A program made the translations under genes and the position numbers. From the NCBI GenBank assembly GCA_029532625.1, contig JARFXM010000007.1, positions 1,302,001 through 1,366,000 of the forward strand: DNA of 64,000 bases. Reading direction: 5' to 3'. Numbering within the stretch: the first letter of the stretch is position 1; each line of letters starts with the position of its first letter. Source of the stretch: Lomentospora prolificans (Eukaryota; Ascomycota; Sordariomycetes; Microascales; Microascaceae). Below are positions 32,383-44,251 of this stretch, piece after piece. The notes beneath the pieces are model-generated. The model was given only the letters and a program-made list of their open reading frames with translations, was not told the DNA's origin and did not search any database.

Positions 32383-35300
32383 ATGCCGACTTCGCTGCAT
32401 CCTCAGGCGAAGTTCGACCCTATACCTCCCGACCTCGATCTACATGCGCTAGTCGAGAATGCACCGAATCTCAGCTGGGCTGTCCGCATAAGCACGACGC
32501 AAATCCGAAACCTTAGCCAGAATGAGTTCGAGAACTTGGTGAACATTCATGTGGTACACCAAGGGCGCCCACTGGTTATTTCGGGGTGGGACGAAGTGTT
32601 GCCTAAACACTTGTTTAGCGCCGAATGGCTGGAGAATACCTATAACAAGAGACGTATGCGCCCCCAGACCTTGTTTTGTGATTCGAGGTTCGAGTAGCTG
32701 ATATGTCCTGTAGAGGAAATTGTTCGCGATCTTAACTCGCAAAAGGATATCCCAATGACACTGGGCCATTACATGCGTTCTATGAAACAACTTACCAAGC
32801 AATGGAACTCAACGAACTTTCGCGATGAGCGCCGCCAGCGCCTCTATCTCAAAGATATCGATTGCCCCCCCGAATGGCATAAGAGTTTACAAAAAATCAT
32901 CCCTCCGAACATTTTCTACATGAACGAGAACGTCACAGATAAAAATAACGATGAGGCTACCAGCAATAGGGATGACGATATGTTCCGTACCCAGATTGAA
33001 GCTGCGCCCGCAGGTGACCTCATGTCTTGTCTTCCCGAGGAAATGCGCGCACAGAATCTCATGTGTTACATTGGGCACGAGGGGACGTACACCCCCGCTC
33101 ACCGCGAAATGTGCGCTAGTTTAGGCCAAAACCTCATGGTTGAGGCATCCCGGGACGAAGATGACGAGAGGGCTGGCAGTTCAATATGGTTCATGACTGA
33201 GACCAAGGATCGAGAGGTTGTCCGCGAATACTTCCTCTCGATGCTCGGCCACGATATCGAGATTGAAAAACATTTCGCGCAGATCAACGCTTGGAAGAAA
33301 GCTACTTTCCCTGTGTACGTCGTGGAGCAGAAGCCGGGCGATTTCATCCTTGTTCCACCTCTTGCTGCCCACCAGGTTTGGAACCGTGGTACGCGTACTA
33401 TGAAAGTAGCATGGAATCGAACAACGGTCGAGACCTTGGAAATGGCCATGCGGGAAGCGCTACCAAAGGCTAAGCTCGTTTGTCGAGACGAGCAGTACAA
33501 GAACAAGGCTATCATCTACTATGCTCTGAAGAAGTACGCCGCTGAGCTATCCAAGTCCGGAGAAAGCGACGAGATGGGACTCCTCGGACTCGGTGCCGAT
33601 CTCATTCGTAGCTCGCCTAGAACTGAACAACTCGCTCAAGATTTCAAACGCCTATTCGCCCTTTTCTCGGACATACTTACCGATGAGATGTTCGCTACCA
33701 AGGAAAAGGGTGTTGAGTTTCTTCCTTTTGATTCTTGCATCACCTGCTCCTACTGCAGGTGTAACATTTTTAACCGATTCCTCACTTGTAAGCATTGTAT
33801 TCGCCCTCTTATCAACGGAGACGAGGATACGTACGATGTTTGCATGGAGTGTTATGCCATGGGCAGATCCTGCTTTTGTGTCTCGGGGCTGCAATGGTGC
33901 GAGCAATGGAACTGGTCGGACCTAGTAGATCAGTATGAGCACTGGCGGGCTATGATCATTAGAAGGGATGGTTTCGTCGATTTGGAAACTTCTCCGATGC
34001 CTCTTGAGGTGGCACGTAGTCGCAGAGGCAAAAAGTCGTTGGCTCAAGTATGCCAAGAGTCGCTGAAGCGAAGACCCTTCAAGGACATTTTCAAGCCCGA
34101 GGTTGGGAAAGAACCGAGTGAATCCGAGCCGGAGCTTGATGATGAGGGCCGGCCGAGGAAGAAAATAACGAAGAGAAAGAAGAGAAAGACGAAGCAAGGC
34201 GATACCCGCCGCTGCCACGTCTGCTGTCATAGGGACTATGCGTACAGGGTTCAAGTATGCTCTAACCCGGACTGCAATGAGGGTTATTGCTACGGTGTCT
34301 TGTATAGAGCCTTTGATATGATGCCGCAAGCCGTGCAGGAGAGCGAGTACTGGGAGTGTCCAAAGTGCTTAGGAATCTGCAACTGTGGAGGTTGCAGGCG
34401 ATCGGGCAACTCCAACCCTTACATTCCGAAGAATACGTTGCTTGGCCACGATACTCGGCGCATTGCCGATGATCGAAGTGTTGAGACTCTCGTGGACTTC
34501 AGAATGCATAACCTGACTTGGCTTAAGGTTATGGGTGAAGAGAGCCGGAGCAATAATAGTAAACGGATGCAGCGTTTACGAGAGCAGGCCGACATTGCTA
34601 AGTCTCAAGGTCCAGCTTTGGTGACGGATGAAGTTCTCTTTCAAAAAGTCCAGAATGGCTCTGGGCCGCCGTTGTTACCACTTCCGTCGGCGAATGGCCA
34701 GGGCGTGGAGTCAACGACCAACGCGAATCCGGGGTTCAGCGCTCGCATGGATCCGGATGGTCTAGATTCTGATGAACATCACCAGGAAGGATTGTCGTTG
34801 CCCCCTGACCACCCCGTCGCTCTTGCCGAGACATCGCTTCTTGATGAACATGACAATAGTAACTTATATCCGGAATCCATGCTAGGGCCCCAGCGTATGA
34901 TTGGTATGGGTTACTACGAGCAAGACGACAGTCCAGATAAAATTCTCTTTGACGAATATCAGGCACCAACTGCTGAGAGCATGGTCTTAGATGAGCCGGA
35001 TATTTCAGAATACCTCAGAAAGTCAATTCGAGCGGCCAAGCGAAAAGCGCGGCAGGAGGATGAAGACCCCGAGTTCAAAGTTCGTTCCCGATACGAGAAG
35101 AAGAAGCAAAAGCGGACCGACAAGAACGAAGGTGGCTTCGAATTTATCGAGGTTGATCCTGCGCTATTTGCAACCCCTGGCAAAGAGGCAAACCATGGGC
35201 AATCACAAACCACCTCAAACGGAGTGGTAAACGAAAGCGATGGTGATGATAGCAGCCGTGATGGCGATTCCGACGAGCTGGCTAAGCACTCTACACGCGG

Positions 35301-36612
35301 AGCCAAACCCCAACATTCCTACGCTGAAACGGACGATTTGGACGAGATCCTAGACGATCCCGAAAATCTCATCCAGACCAAGGCCCCATCTGAATCTCCT
35401 CGGCGACCAACCCGGGATCCCAACGCTCCTCCGAAAAGGCGAGGCAGACCGCCCAAGAGAGCGACTGTTTTGCCAGCTGTGGATAGTTCAGAACCCGCTC
35501 CCCGTAGAAGGGAGCTGCCTAGGTCCCAGCTCAGCCATGCGATCTCCGCCGACGACCTGGTTGAAGAGGCTGAGCCCGAGCCTATCGCTCCTGAAGCTGT
35601 TGGCGCTGCTGGACAGGACGATTACAGGACGCTGGATGACGAATTACAGATGCTTGCGGCTGACCTCGAGAAAGAACTTGAACGAGGCTCGGATGGCGAT
35701 GAAGAGCAGATTGCAAACGAGGCGAGCGAAGCCAACGAACCAAGTGTTTCTCAATTTGACACCGCAAGTCCACCACTTGAGCGGGCTCCAAAGAAGCGGA
35801 AGCGCGGCCGACCCCCTCGTACCGAAACCAGCATTCTTGCCCAGTTCGAGGAGGAATTGACACCTGCCAAGACTAAAGCATCTGCGTCGGTATCGACACC
35901 AAAGACCGAGCCCGCGAAGAGAGGCAGAGGCCGTCCCCGAGGGCGTCCCCGTCGCTCAGAGCCTGTAATGACCCGGGAACCATCCCGATCACCCTCACCG
36001 CCCACCACCACGACCCCGATGAAGATGATGTCAATGGCTGAGAGGATGAGGCTGAAGGGAAAGAAGTTTAAAATTGCTCAGCGGAAGCTGCAGGGCTCCC
36101 CTTCTTCCTCTATCCGATCCACATTAGCGGCGGCCTCCGTCACGAAGCCCAAGGCCATTGTCACATCTAAGCCGGCTATTGACCAAGAGAACGAGATTCT
36201 TAAGGAGTCACAGAGGCCTCTTCGGGGCAGGAAAGAAGTTCTTGAAAACGATTATAGCCCAGCTTCGGGCGATCGCGATTCGGAAAGCTCGAATGATGAT
36301 TCCCACTCCGACGCGGAGCCGCCTGAGCTTCCTTCGCCACCAAGAGGATGGACTGTTGCTGGGCGCTCCTCAGGTCCTACCATCGTAAGACTCTCTGATG
36401 CGGAGGAAGAGGAAGAAGAGGAGGATGAGGAACCTAGTCCGATGCTCTCTACAGAGAATGATAGTGACGATGAGATTCCAGCCCGGAGAGCCAGCGCAGG
36501 TAGAGGGAGGGGTCGCGGCCGTGGTCGAGGCCGTGGCCGTGGTGGTGTGACTAGAGGCAAGAATGGGGGAAGAGGTCATCGACGTAGGGGCCGTCCTCGA
36601 GGCACTCACTAG
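32383..36612 (+). CDS. JmjC / 4CXXC zinc-finger / AT-hook chromatin protein
   Basis: Two exons (32383-32653, 32714-36612) joined over a 60-nt intron (GTATGC...CTGTAG) give 1389 residues. JmjC core: His220 and Glu222 in TPAHREMC and His310 in PLAAHQVWNRG give a complete HxE...H iron site, so 2-oxoglutarate dioxygenase activity (histone demethylase) is possible. A Cys-rich cluster follows (CITCSYCRCNIF to SCFC, about residues 430-485), then a second finger at about 591-690 (RRCHVCCHRDYAY, CPKCLGICNCGGCRR) resembling the 4CXXC/R1 type. Three AT-hook-like segments (KRRGRPPK near 998, KRKRGRPPR near 1117, RGRGRPRGRPRR near 1160) and a terminal Arg-Gly run (about 1353-1369) suggest DNA or RNA contact. 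The layout recalls KDM3-type proteins with the domains in another order. Substrate unknown. Confidence 0.88.
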
Positions 36613-37589
36613 CGGGGTTCGCTTGTACGCGAAGAAGTTGTAATTTTAAACGGGCGCGATACGACGTATAAGGGGAAATCGATCTCCAATGCGGCTTCCT
36701 TTCCATAAGGTTAGCATCCCATTCATAGTTATTTTTGCGACGGAATGTAGCATTGAATTAAACCCCAGTTCAATATTCATCCCCCTTCTTCACCCAATTC
36801 CACTCCCCAGACATTCATGTGCCTCTCAACCACTACTCACTTTCCGGACATGTTCTATTCAGGCGTATCAATGGCGCCAGCAGCCACCACGGCCAAAACA
36901 GTACCAGTCTAACCCGGGCGCGCTAGACTGGGTGTTACAGCAGCTGGCTGTGATGAGGCGGGCCCGGCCCATCTGTCACTGGTGGCGGTCTCCTCACAGA
37001 GCAGGCTACCATTAGTGGTGACTTTTCAGCTGCAGTCCCACCCAAAGGTACGGGTGGTGACTTCATGGCTGGCTCTTGCTGGCTTTTCAATGGGGAACAG
37101 GGGGAGACAGGGACTCTCTCGTGGTATAGAGAGGGTGCCGGTCGCGTGCGCTGTCTTTGCTTCCATAAGGACCAGGCTCCCTATCAGGAACCTTGCGGTC
37201 CAAATCTGCCACCGCGGTTCTACTTCAGCACAACCATTCCTTCTCATGCTCCGAGAAAGATCGTCATATTACATCCATAGCAATCCCATGAACTTTTCAA
37301 ACTCTCAATTCTTATAAACCAAGTGCCTCTACGAAATAGCTCCTATCTGGCCACCCAGGCCACCATGTCACACGGTGTGTCGCAGACTCGCTGTTCGGGA
37401 TGGGTGATACGGCTCATCACAGTCAGAACCACGCCAAAACAGGCTTGGTATGTCGATCGTGGAAGTATTACCAGGACGTACTCGGCTGCGTCTACCCCAA
37501 ACGCTCTGGGTCGCTTGCGCCCGCCGACCGCGTGAAGGAGAACTACAGGACGCTTCGCAGATGGCAAAGTCTTTTTCTCCCAGCAGGAG
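36613..37589. other. Start of a decayed, gene-poor island
   Basis: This is the 3' flank of the JmjC gene followed by sequence with no persistent frame. Fragments near 37400-37590 may be the ruined 5' part of the kinase-like relic, since their translation (CGCDRCENARS region) runs toward it, but no join can be demonstrated. Confidence 0.4.
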
Positions 37590-39421
37590 TTGAGCAGACT
37601 TCTGCCCAGGGATGGAACAGCTCGTGAGCTATGGCGTTGCGGATGCGATCGATGTGAGAATGCGCGCTCCATGGGTCCAGATACGCGAGACGAGAAATCA
37701 TCAATCAATGAAGTGAAAAATAACGCATGGGTCCTCTTTGCTATTCTAATCTACTTGGACAGGCTGCGTCTTTTACATAAATGGATCGCACATGGCCCAG
37801 TCCACGGAACCAGCGGTTGGGAGAAAAGCCTTGTCTACGTTGGTAGAACACATATTCGCGGAGATAATACCAATTTACAGATGGAGGGAGACGAGATCCG
37901 GTATTTTGAGCATGGGTATTTTTTGGCTGCCGAGATGTTTCAACCCACTACCCTCGCCTTCGAAACTACAAAACCGGTGAGATGTTACGATAATGAAACT
38001 GGGTTCGCGTTTGTGGACCATGGCACTATAGTCAAGGGGAGGGAAGTCGTCGAGATCCGCTGCCCAGAGGAATATATCGGGGAGGACGCCCAAATCGTTC
38101 TCCAGGGGTACGAAGATGCCCTGCCGAAAGACAATGAGAGCGAATCCTAGCCATGGACATTCACTGACGATCTGCAACTAATCATCGCTGGATACTGTTT
38201 GGAGTGTGGGCATAGGTTGGCTCGAAAGACACAGAGATTCAAGGTTCAAACGGAAAGCGCCTGCTCAACATGATGCCTCAAGATATGCACGGGCTCCTCG
38301 AGCCTCTCAAACTTAAGCATGTCATTAATACCATTGCGCTTTACGGGTATCGGGGAAGAATCAATTATGTGTATTATTACGTTGCAAGAACTCCTCAGGA
38401 TATCTAGGTAAAGGACGAGAGTGACGCCTACGATACAGCGACTAATCTCCCATATCACCTACTCTGGGAACAGATAGTTTGGGTGTACCGGGATATGGCT
38501 GAAATACATAGCGACCTTTTGACATCGTTACAGACGCAGCAGGAAAGGGAGGAGAAGGGCAAAGAGAAGGAGGAAATCCGCCACCCCTCTCTATCGCGAC
38601 CAGCATCCTTTCCAATCACTGCTCCGCTTCCCCTAGGTCCCGAACAGTCGCTTCATTGAGGGCAGCAACGATTGATCCCAATGATAACGCTCGATCGAGC
38701 TACGAGATCATGGCTATGCTATTCACTTCGATATCAGCCCGGTCAACATCTTGGTTACTTCCAGAGGAGAGCTGAAGCTTATGGACTTTGGACGATGCCT
38801 TCTCCGTGTTATACAAGTTGGAGATCCGAAGGTCGCAAGGTATCGTCCCGGTGATCCCGCTTACCGTGCTCCGGAATCCTAGTCACACAATCCCATGGTT
38901 TCACAGGAGTATGATGTGTGGACTCTAGCGTGCGTACTCCTCGAGGTCGTTGCTTACTTGACGTGTGGTGGTACGCAGGCTGTCAAGAAAATCGACGATG
39001 AACGGAGACAGGAGTCCTCTAGTGGGAACTACGAATACACTTTCTACAAGCCATCGCAAGTCGGAGACGGCTTCGAACTAAACTATTCTTTAAAACTGCA
39101 TGATGACGGCCCCTCAAGGCCAGACCAGAAATACATTCAAGAACTTGGTAAACTTTTCGAGAAAATATTTGGAATTTCGGAAAGAATATCATCTCGGTAA
39201 GTTATTGACATACTAGACGATATGGCATCATCCTTAAAAACAGCATGCAAGCCGATGATTTACATCGGAAGCTTGACGAGGCAGAAGTCGAGTCACGATG
39301 GATTCAACTTGGGCATCCACCTAGGCACAGGCCCAAGGTGATAGAACAAGAGGACGAGCCAATGGAGTGTTTTGATACCATGTATGCTGTGTATAACTAT
39401 AGATTACCTTTTATACCTTGA
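37590..39421 (+). pseudogene. Degenerate protein-kinase-like gene
   Basis: Pieces of one protein occur in order on the plus strand. An N-terminal segment is open to 38150. A lobe segment (LKHVINTIALYGYRGRINYV) is followed by a TAG at 38405, continues in frame through LWEQIVWVYRDMAEIHSD, and stops at a TGA (38657). After a frame change comes the catalytic loop HFDISPVNILV (38724 on), then LMDFGRCLLR and AYRAPES; a TAG at 38880 interrupts, then QEYDVWTLACVLLEV to 39196. A canonical intron (39197-39243) leads into a C-terminal stretch ending at 39421. HxDxxxxN, DFG and APE motifs identify the kinase fold. Three stops plus a frame change make a single functional product very unlikely. The TAG at 38880 could come from CAG by one C-to-T change. 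Confidence 0.7.
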
Positions 39422-40690
39422 AGGTGAACCGCACTAATGAATAGGCCAGGCGTCTTATTGGACCTCCCCAAGACATCCCTGGTACTACGGCCGAGCGTAT
39501 TTCGACTATGGCAGGGTGGTGAAGGTATTCGTCATCGATTCCTTCCGCTATTCCACCCCTATTGTGTGGCTGCTGCTACTCGTCGGCCAGCTTTTGATCA
39601 GGAGGGTTTCTTCGTTCCCTCGGATCTTTATCCTGAAGCAAAAGAGAGACAAACAGGAGGGTATAGGTGCTTGGTTTGTAAGGAAGATAGAGACGGATTG
39701 TTCAGCTTGGTGTTCTCGGAGCTAAAAGGTGGGCAATTGGTGGATAGACCCTATATCACGGAATATCTAGGCTTGCTAATGATGTTCCACTAGACGTCCT
39801 CAGCTTTCGATGGCTTCACGTCCAACGTTGTACTCGATTTTCGTCGTGACAGACCTTTGGAGCACTCTTCAAGAGCCTCGAACGATGTCATGTTGAGATA
39901 TGTATAGTTTGCTCTTGGAAGCGCTGTTGACTCAGAGCCGGGAACAGAGCCGGCTTGGACCTGGAGTTTCAGGCTTTTTTGGTGTCTATATAGATGCTAA
40001 TGACAGGCAGCTACCTCGACCCGAGCCTGGGCCCAGTATGTCACCCAGAGCCTACAAGGGTAGCAACGATGAGGTGGCCAAAAGAGCCGTTCCGGCGATT
40101 CAATACATTCGGGCTGTACATTATAGGACGAAAATGCTAACCCCTGTAGCCTGCTAGGGTTCGCAGACCTGGTGGGTGTGCGGCCCTTCACTTCAAATTG
40201 TGGTGATGGTGCAGGCTCGGAGCCTTGTCACCATCTTGAGGCGCCACAGAGCCGTGGCGGACGCCCAGCTGAATATTGAAGGGCTGAAAGATAGACCTGA
40301 AGGTGAAATTGACACTCGTAGACCAGACGGGTGCTCGGGGGAACACGGACGCGGTGGCCTCGTCGAGCGGACCGGACGTGTCCTGCGAGGGATCTTGGGC
40401 CTCGGGTTCCAATGATAGAAAATGCAAGCTGTTTCTAAGCAGCTGTCGGGGGACAGATGACGCTCTGGAAACACGGTGCCATGTGCTCGTTGCTTGGCTA
40501 TGGATCGACAAGTAGATACCCTTAACCGCGGCACGCAAGCGCAAAGTTCGGCGCACCGGCCGGGATTTTTCAGGCACTTGCTTGTCAATCCCGGGCTATC
40601 CCTGGACTAGGTTGGTGGAGGAGTTGTTGGGGGCTTAATCAGTAGAAATTACACACAAGGACCTTGACTCTCTCACAGCTCCTCACCGGA
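39422..40690. other. Gene-poor interval after the kinase relic
   Basis: An open stretch at 39437-39793 follows a possible intron acceptor (CACTAATGAATAG) and may be a further part of the relic, but no family was recognised in any frame. The rest shows no feature. Confidence 0.4.
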
Positions 40691-40691
40691 T

Positions 40692-40699
40692 ATATAAAT
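40692..40699 (+). promoter_or_regulatory. TATA box (TATATAAA)
   Basis: A strong TATA element is followed by a pyrimidine-rich region and an ATG at 40791. It is the best promoter-like signal in the decayed island. Confidence 0.45.
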
Positions 40700-40790
40700 A
40701 GAGCATCGTCTTCTACTGTATCTACTCTCCGTACTTACTTTCCATCTATACGTCATCTTTACGGCAGCCAAAAATCACACTTTCTTTATA

Positions 40791-41334
40791 ATGCCAGAAA
40801 CTTATCAGCGAATCCGAAATGCTGGCCGAAAAAAGCTGAGCAGGTCCCGACCCCTCAGGTGAGATTCGGGTATCCCACTTAACCGCCCACTCCTCGGAAT
40901 ACCTGCCGGCGCCTACCCCACCGGCTCCGCTCCGCATCGCGTGTTACCGGCTCTCGGCCCTTGCAGGTGGGCGTGATGCAGTAACCACACGACTAATTAA
41001 GCAAGGCATCACCGGTGCTGGCCTACCTCACGCAGTGGGATAGAGACATCAAGGCATCCAATGGCAGCCCAACACCACGTCTCAAAATGCTGATCGCGGG
41101 AGTCATCCTAATCACCCTCCCCGGGGCTCTCTGCCTTTCATTTCCGCAATCAATGATCTGCAATTGGGGGAACTCTGTCCCCTCTTTTCCCAGATCTCTG
41201 CCCTACCCCATCTGTGCCTGGTTCACCACCTGGCGGCCAGCCGGGGTGAGTGATGAGCGAGTCCGGCCAAAAAAAGGGACGCAACACTAACAAGACTCTA
41301 GCTATCCATATTCAATGATATGCAATTGCAATGA
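40791..41334 (+). CDS. Possible small three-exon gene, unknown
   Basis: This is a tentative model. Exon 1 is 40791-40858 (MPETYQRIRNAGRKKLSRSR), ending at a GTGAGA donor. Exon 2 is 41002-41245 if the acceptor TTAAG is used. Exon 3 is 41302-41334. The second intron (41246-41301) is excellent: GTGAGT donor, CACTAAC branch site and CTCTAG acceptor. The first intron is weaker because its acceptor lacks a well-placed branch site. The join gives about 114 residues with a basic N-terminus and one hydrophobic segment (MLIAGVILITLPGALCLSF). An upstream TATA box supports transcription. I recognise no family. It could equally be a relic; the first acceptor is the weakest point. Confidence 0.3.
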
Positions 41335-43218
41335 CCCAGAGACTCACGACACGCATTCGGGAACTTAGTGCGAGGAGACCGGTGGTCTGGCTGTCTATCG
41401 CGAATTTCGGCAGCTTTCGCCTCCCGACCTTGAGCAGCACATGGTACGTCATGAGAATTAGAGGGTTTCTTTCACCGTCCAAAGGGTTAATATTGCAACA
41501 TAGTGCATGACGACGTACGAGCAATCGGGCTTGTTTACAAATGCCCGGTGTCGCGAAGAGTATGGAGATGAGTACAACGCATTCTGTACCAGCTCTCTGT
41601 CACCGTAGGGAGCCTTGGTTTCGCTGCTCGGTCTCGACACTTCAGGGTCATGTGGTGGCAACGGCTTATCATGGCGGATTCGACTGATCCGTGGGATTGC
41701 CGATCCCATGGCAAAAGGGAATCAATTAGCTTTTCAGGTCAACAACTTCACCACGATGATTTGAGCATCAAGAAAAGACCAGAAAACAGCAGCTGATGGG
41801 TCGCTTTTTTGGCGCTGGTCAGTGGTTTCACTGATTCAGATTCCCCTCCATCTTTGTTTGAGGTCTCATTCAGTAGACGCAGCATTCATTCTTTCAATTC
41901 AATACACAGTTTTACAAGGACTAAGGTGCATCGTCAAATCTCGGTCGAATCTGGAGAAACCTTCCCCCGTGCCCCATGCTAGGCTAAGCGGCTACCGCTG
42001 TAAAGGGGGGTTTAGCCAGCATCGGGCCCATGCTTGGCGAGGGTAGCTCAGTAGGCTAGGGCAGCTCAGGCTAGGGCATCTCAGGCAAGGATAGCTCAGG
42101 CGCCATTCCGTTTTCCGGGGTGAAATTAGGGATTCGGACACATTGCGCTGTGGCAGGGCACAATAAGGCTCCGAGGTCGGAAGTGTGGGGTCACCGGTGG
42201 GAAGCGCTCTTAGTGACTCAGTGATGCGCATTGGGTAATTTTGAGAGCTCTGGTCACATTTTCGCCTCGCAAGATGCGGAAGCGAGGGTTGCAATTCCCC
42301 CCCCACATCTTTGTTTAATATTTTCCCGCTCCAATTGATTGGCCTTGTTTTGAGTTTCGAGTGTAATTTTTTTTCTTTTCCTTTTTCCCTCTAATACAGC
42401 TTGCGCGCGTGTGCGTTGCCTGTGGAGTGCCATCTCGTACTAATAATACCGACGACCCTGATTACTGGGACTTTACCCGGATTCGTGGCGACGGCAGGGC
42501 ACACAGAATGACTACTTGCGTGGGTACAACGCTGGCTGCGGAGCCGGACGTACTGGTAGTGAAGAATGGTAAAAAAAAAAAAAGTTTAGTTTTGGTGGAA
42601 GAATGCGAAGATTGAGAATTGTACGAGGCGTATCAATGGTCGGGGAAAGTGCGTCGGAAGGACCCGATGAGGTCGCCTGGCGAACACTCGAGACAGAACT
42701 GCGAGAAATCCCGACCAGTCAGACCATCGTCATGCTCAGCCATTGAGTGGCACCAAATTGGCCAATACCCAAGATCAAATTGATATTTTGTCAAGCTCCC
42801 AAGGACCACTGATGGCAACATTAAGCGCTCGGGTTCCGGCCGAAATACTATGTAGGAAGTCTTCACCCAAACTCTGCGATGATTTCAATATCAACCATCA
42901 GCACGGTCAGGTTGATCGCCCTGAAGCGGACCAATTGTGTCGGATACGCTTCGCGTCGCTGCGCTGCAAGCCTTCGAAGAAAAAAAAGCATCAAACCCTC
43001 GCAAAGCTTGCGCCGCCGATCTTCGTGCGCTTTGATACCTAGCCAGCTACCTAACATCCTCGCCCAGCCTTGTCTGTCTCGGTCAGGCTGCGCTTGCGCG
43101 CACAAGTATACGTAGAGATCGACTTGTAGAACCTGTAGCCATTTGATGAATCAGGTTGAACTTTGTGTTTTCCCTTTCGTCTCCTCGTGAATTTCTAGTG
43201 GGTTGAATAGCCAGCAAG
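41335..43218. other. Gene-poor interval
   Basis: No credible gene was found. It holds a short tandem repeat (next entry), a short A run near 42570 and scattered short frames. The frame at 42409-42615 has no recognisable domain. Confidence 0.45.
42043..42099 (+). repeat. Short degenerate tandem repeat (AGCTCAGG-CTAGGGC)
   Basis: About three and a half imperfect units of 15-19 bp, variants of AGCTCAGGCTAGGGC. The motif TAGCTCAGT looks like a tRNA D-arm but no tRNA can be folded around it. Confidence 0.6.
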
Positions 43219-44251
43219 ATGGATTCAACAAAGTGCAGTGATGAGCTGGTTCCTCCAGCCGATGATGCTCCAGCCGATATCTCTCCTAATGGCGACATCG
43301 TCCTGATTGTCGGCCCAGAGAATGTGCGATTGAGAGTCCATTCCCAACGCCTCTGCTGGGCATCAAAAGTCTTCAGCGTCATGTTTGGACCTCATTGGAG
43401 CGAGGGCCAGAACCTATCTCAGGAATCCCCTAAAGAAATCCGCCTGGAGGGAGACGACGCTGCCGCAATGCACAATGATTTGCTGCGTTATCCACCATCG
43501 CAACGAGCTTGTGCCTGAAGCCCTTGCGTCCATCCAAGTTCTCCAGATTGCTATCGCCGCCGATAAATACGATCTTGTTGTCGCCGTCAAGTTTGCTATT
43601 GCGCAATGGCTGTCACCAAAGAACGAGATGGGTGAGTCGGAGATGGGGTATCTCATGGTGGCCGCATATCTATTTAACGATATGGACAATTTTGTCAAGT
43701 GCACTGTGGCACTCATGATCAACTATAAAGGGTCTTACTTGGAATTTCTCGAGAACGAGATGATGCATCAAATCATACCCTACAAGCTAGTATGTGAGTT
43801 TGAGTATTCCCTTGGCATCACTCTGAGCTGGCTATGAGCTCGGCCGCTAAACGTCCCAAGACCTACTGGAAGAGCGGCGGAATCAAATGAGAGCAGAAAT
43901 CTACGACCTAGTGAGTCACGGTCAACGTGAATCTTGTTCTGAGTGCGGCTGGGGGGCGACTCGCAAAAGAGCTATGAAAATCTCCAATCCAAATACAAGC
44001 CTCGGAAAATGCTCGAAATACCCCTTTGTCAGGTCATTCGAGATATGGAAATCGTTCCGTATGATGCAAGAAAATACCACCCCGGCACATTCCACGGCCA
44101 CGGCTATTATCGTGACGCGCCGGCTTATAACAACTCGATTGCAGGAAGGTTGGAGGCTATAAAAAGGAGGGTTGGCATTTGTCTCGATTGTGTACAGAGA
44201 GGTGCTGCTGACGGGTGCAGTTTCCAGCACACAAGAAGAGCGAGGTATTGA
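43219..44251 (+). pseudogene. BTB/POZ-domain gene, frameshifted relic
   Basis: Segments of one fungal BTB/POZ protein lie in order. Frame 1 (from 43219) carries the BTB core: GDIVLIVGPENVRLRVHSQR, then WASKVFSVMFGPHWSEG. At about 43472 (CACAATGATT) one extra base moves the protein to the next frame, which continues ICCVIHHRNELVPEALASIQ to PYKL at 43789. A GTATGT donor follows at 43790; the frame resumes at GACCTACTGGAAGAG (43860), but the AG acceptor there is one base out of phase. A third shift near 43970 leads to YENLQSKYKPRKMLEI and the end at TGA 44251. BTB domains mediate protein-protein contacts, often with Cul3 ligases. With at least two unavoidable shifts, the copy is probably dead unless the assembly is wrong. 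Confidence 0.72.

Noticed and set aside
40188..40588. Two overlapping minus-strand frames of about 130 codons
   Set aside because: Translations are Arg/Ser/Pro-rich and without any family resemblance; two overlapping frames open together point to base composition, not coding.
42043..42075. tRNA-like D-arm sequence (TAGCTCAGT)
   Set aside because: No acceptor, anticodon or T arm can be formed; the motif belongs to a short tandem repeat.
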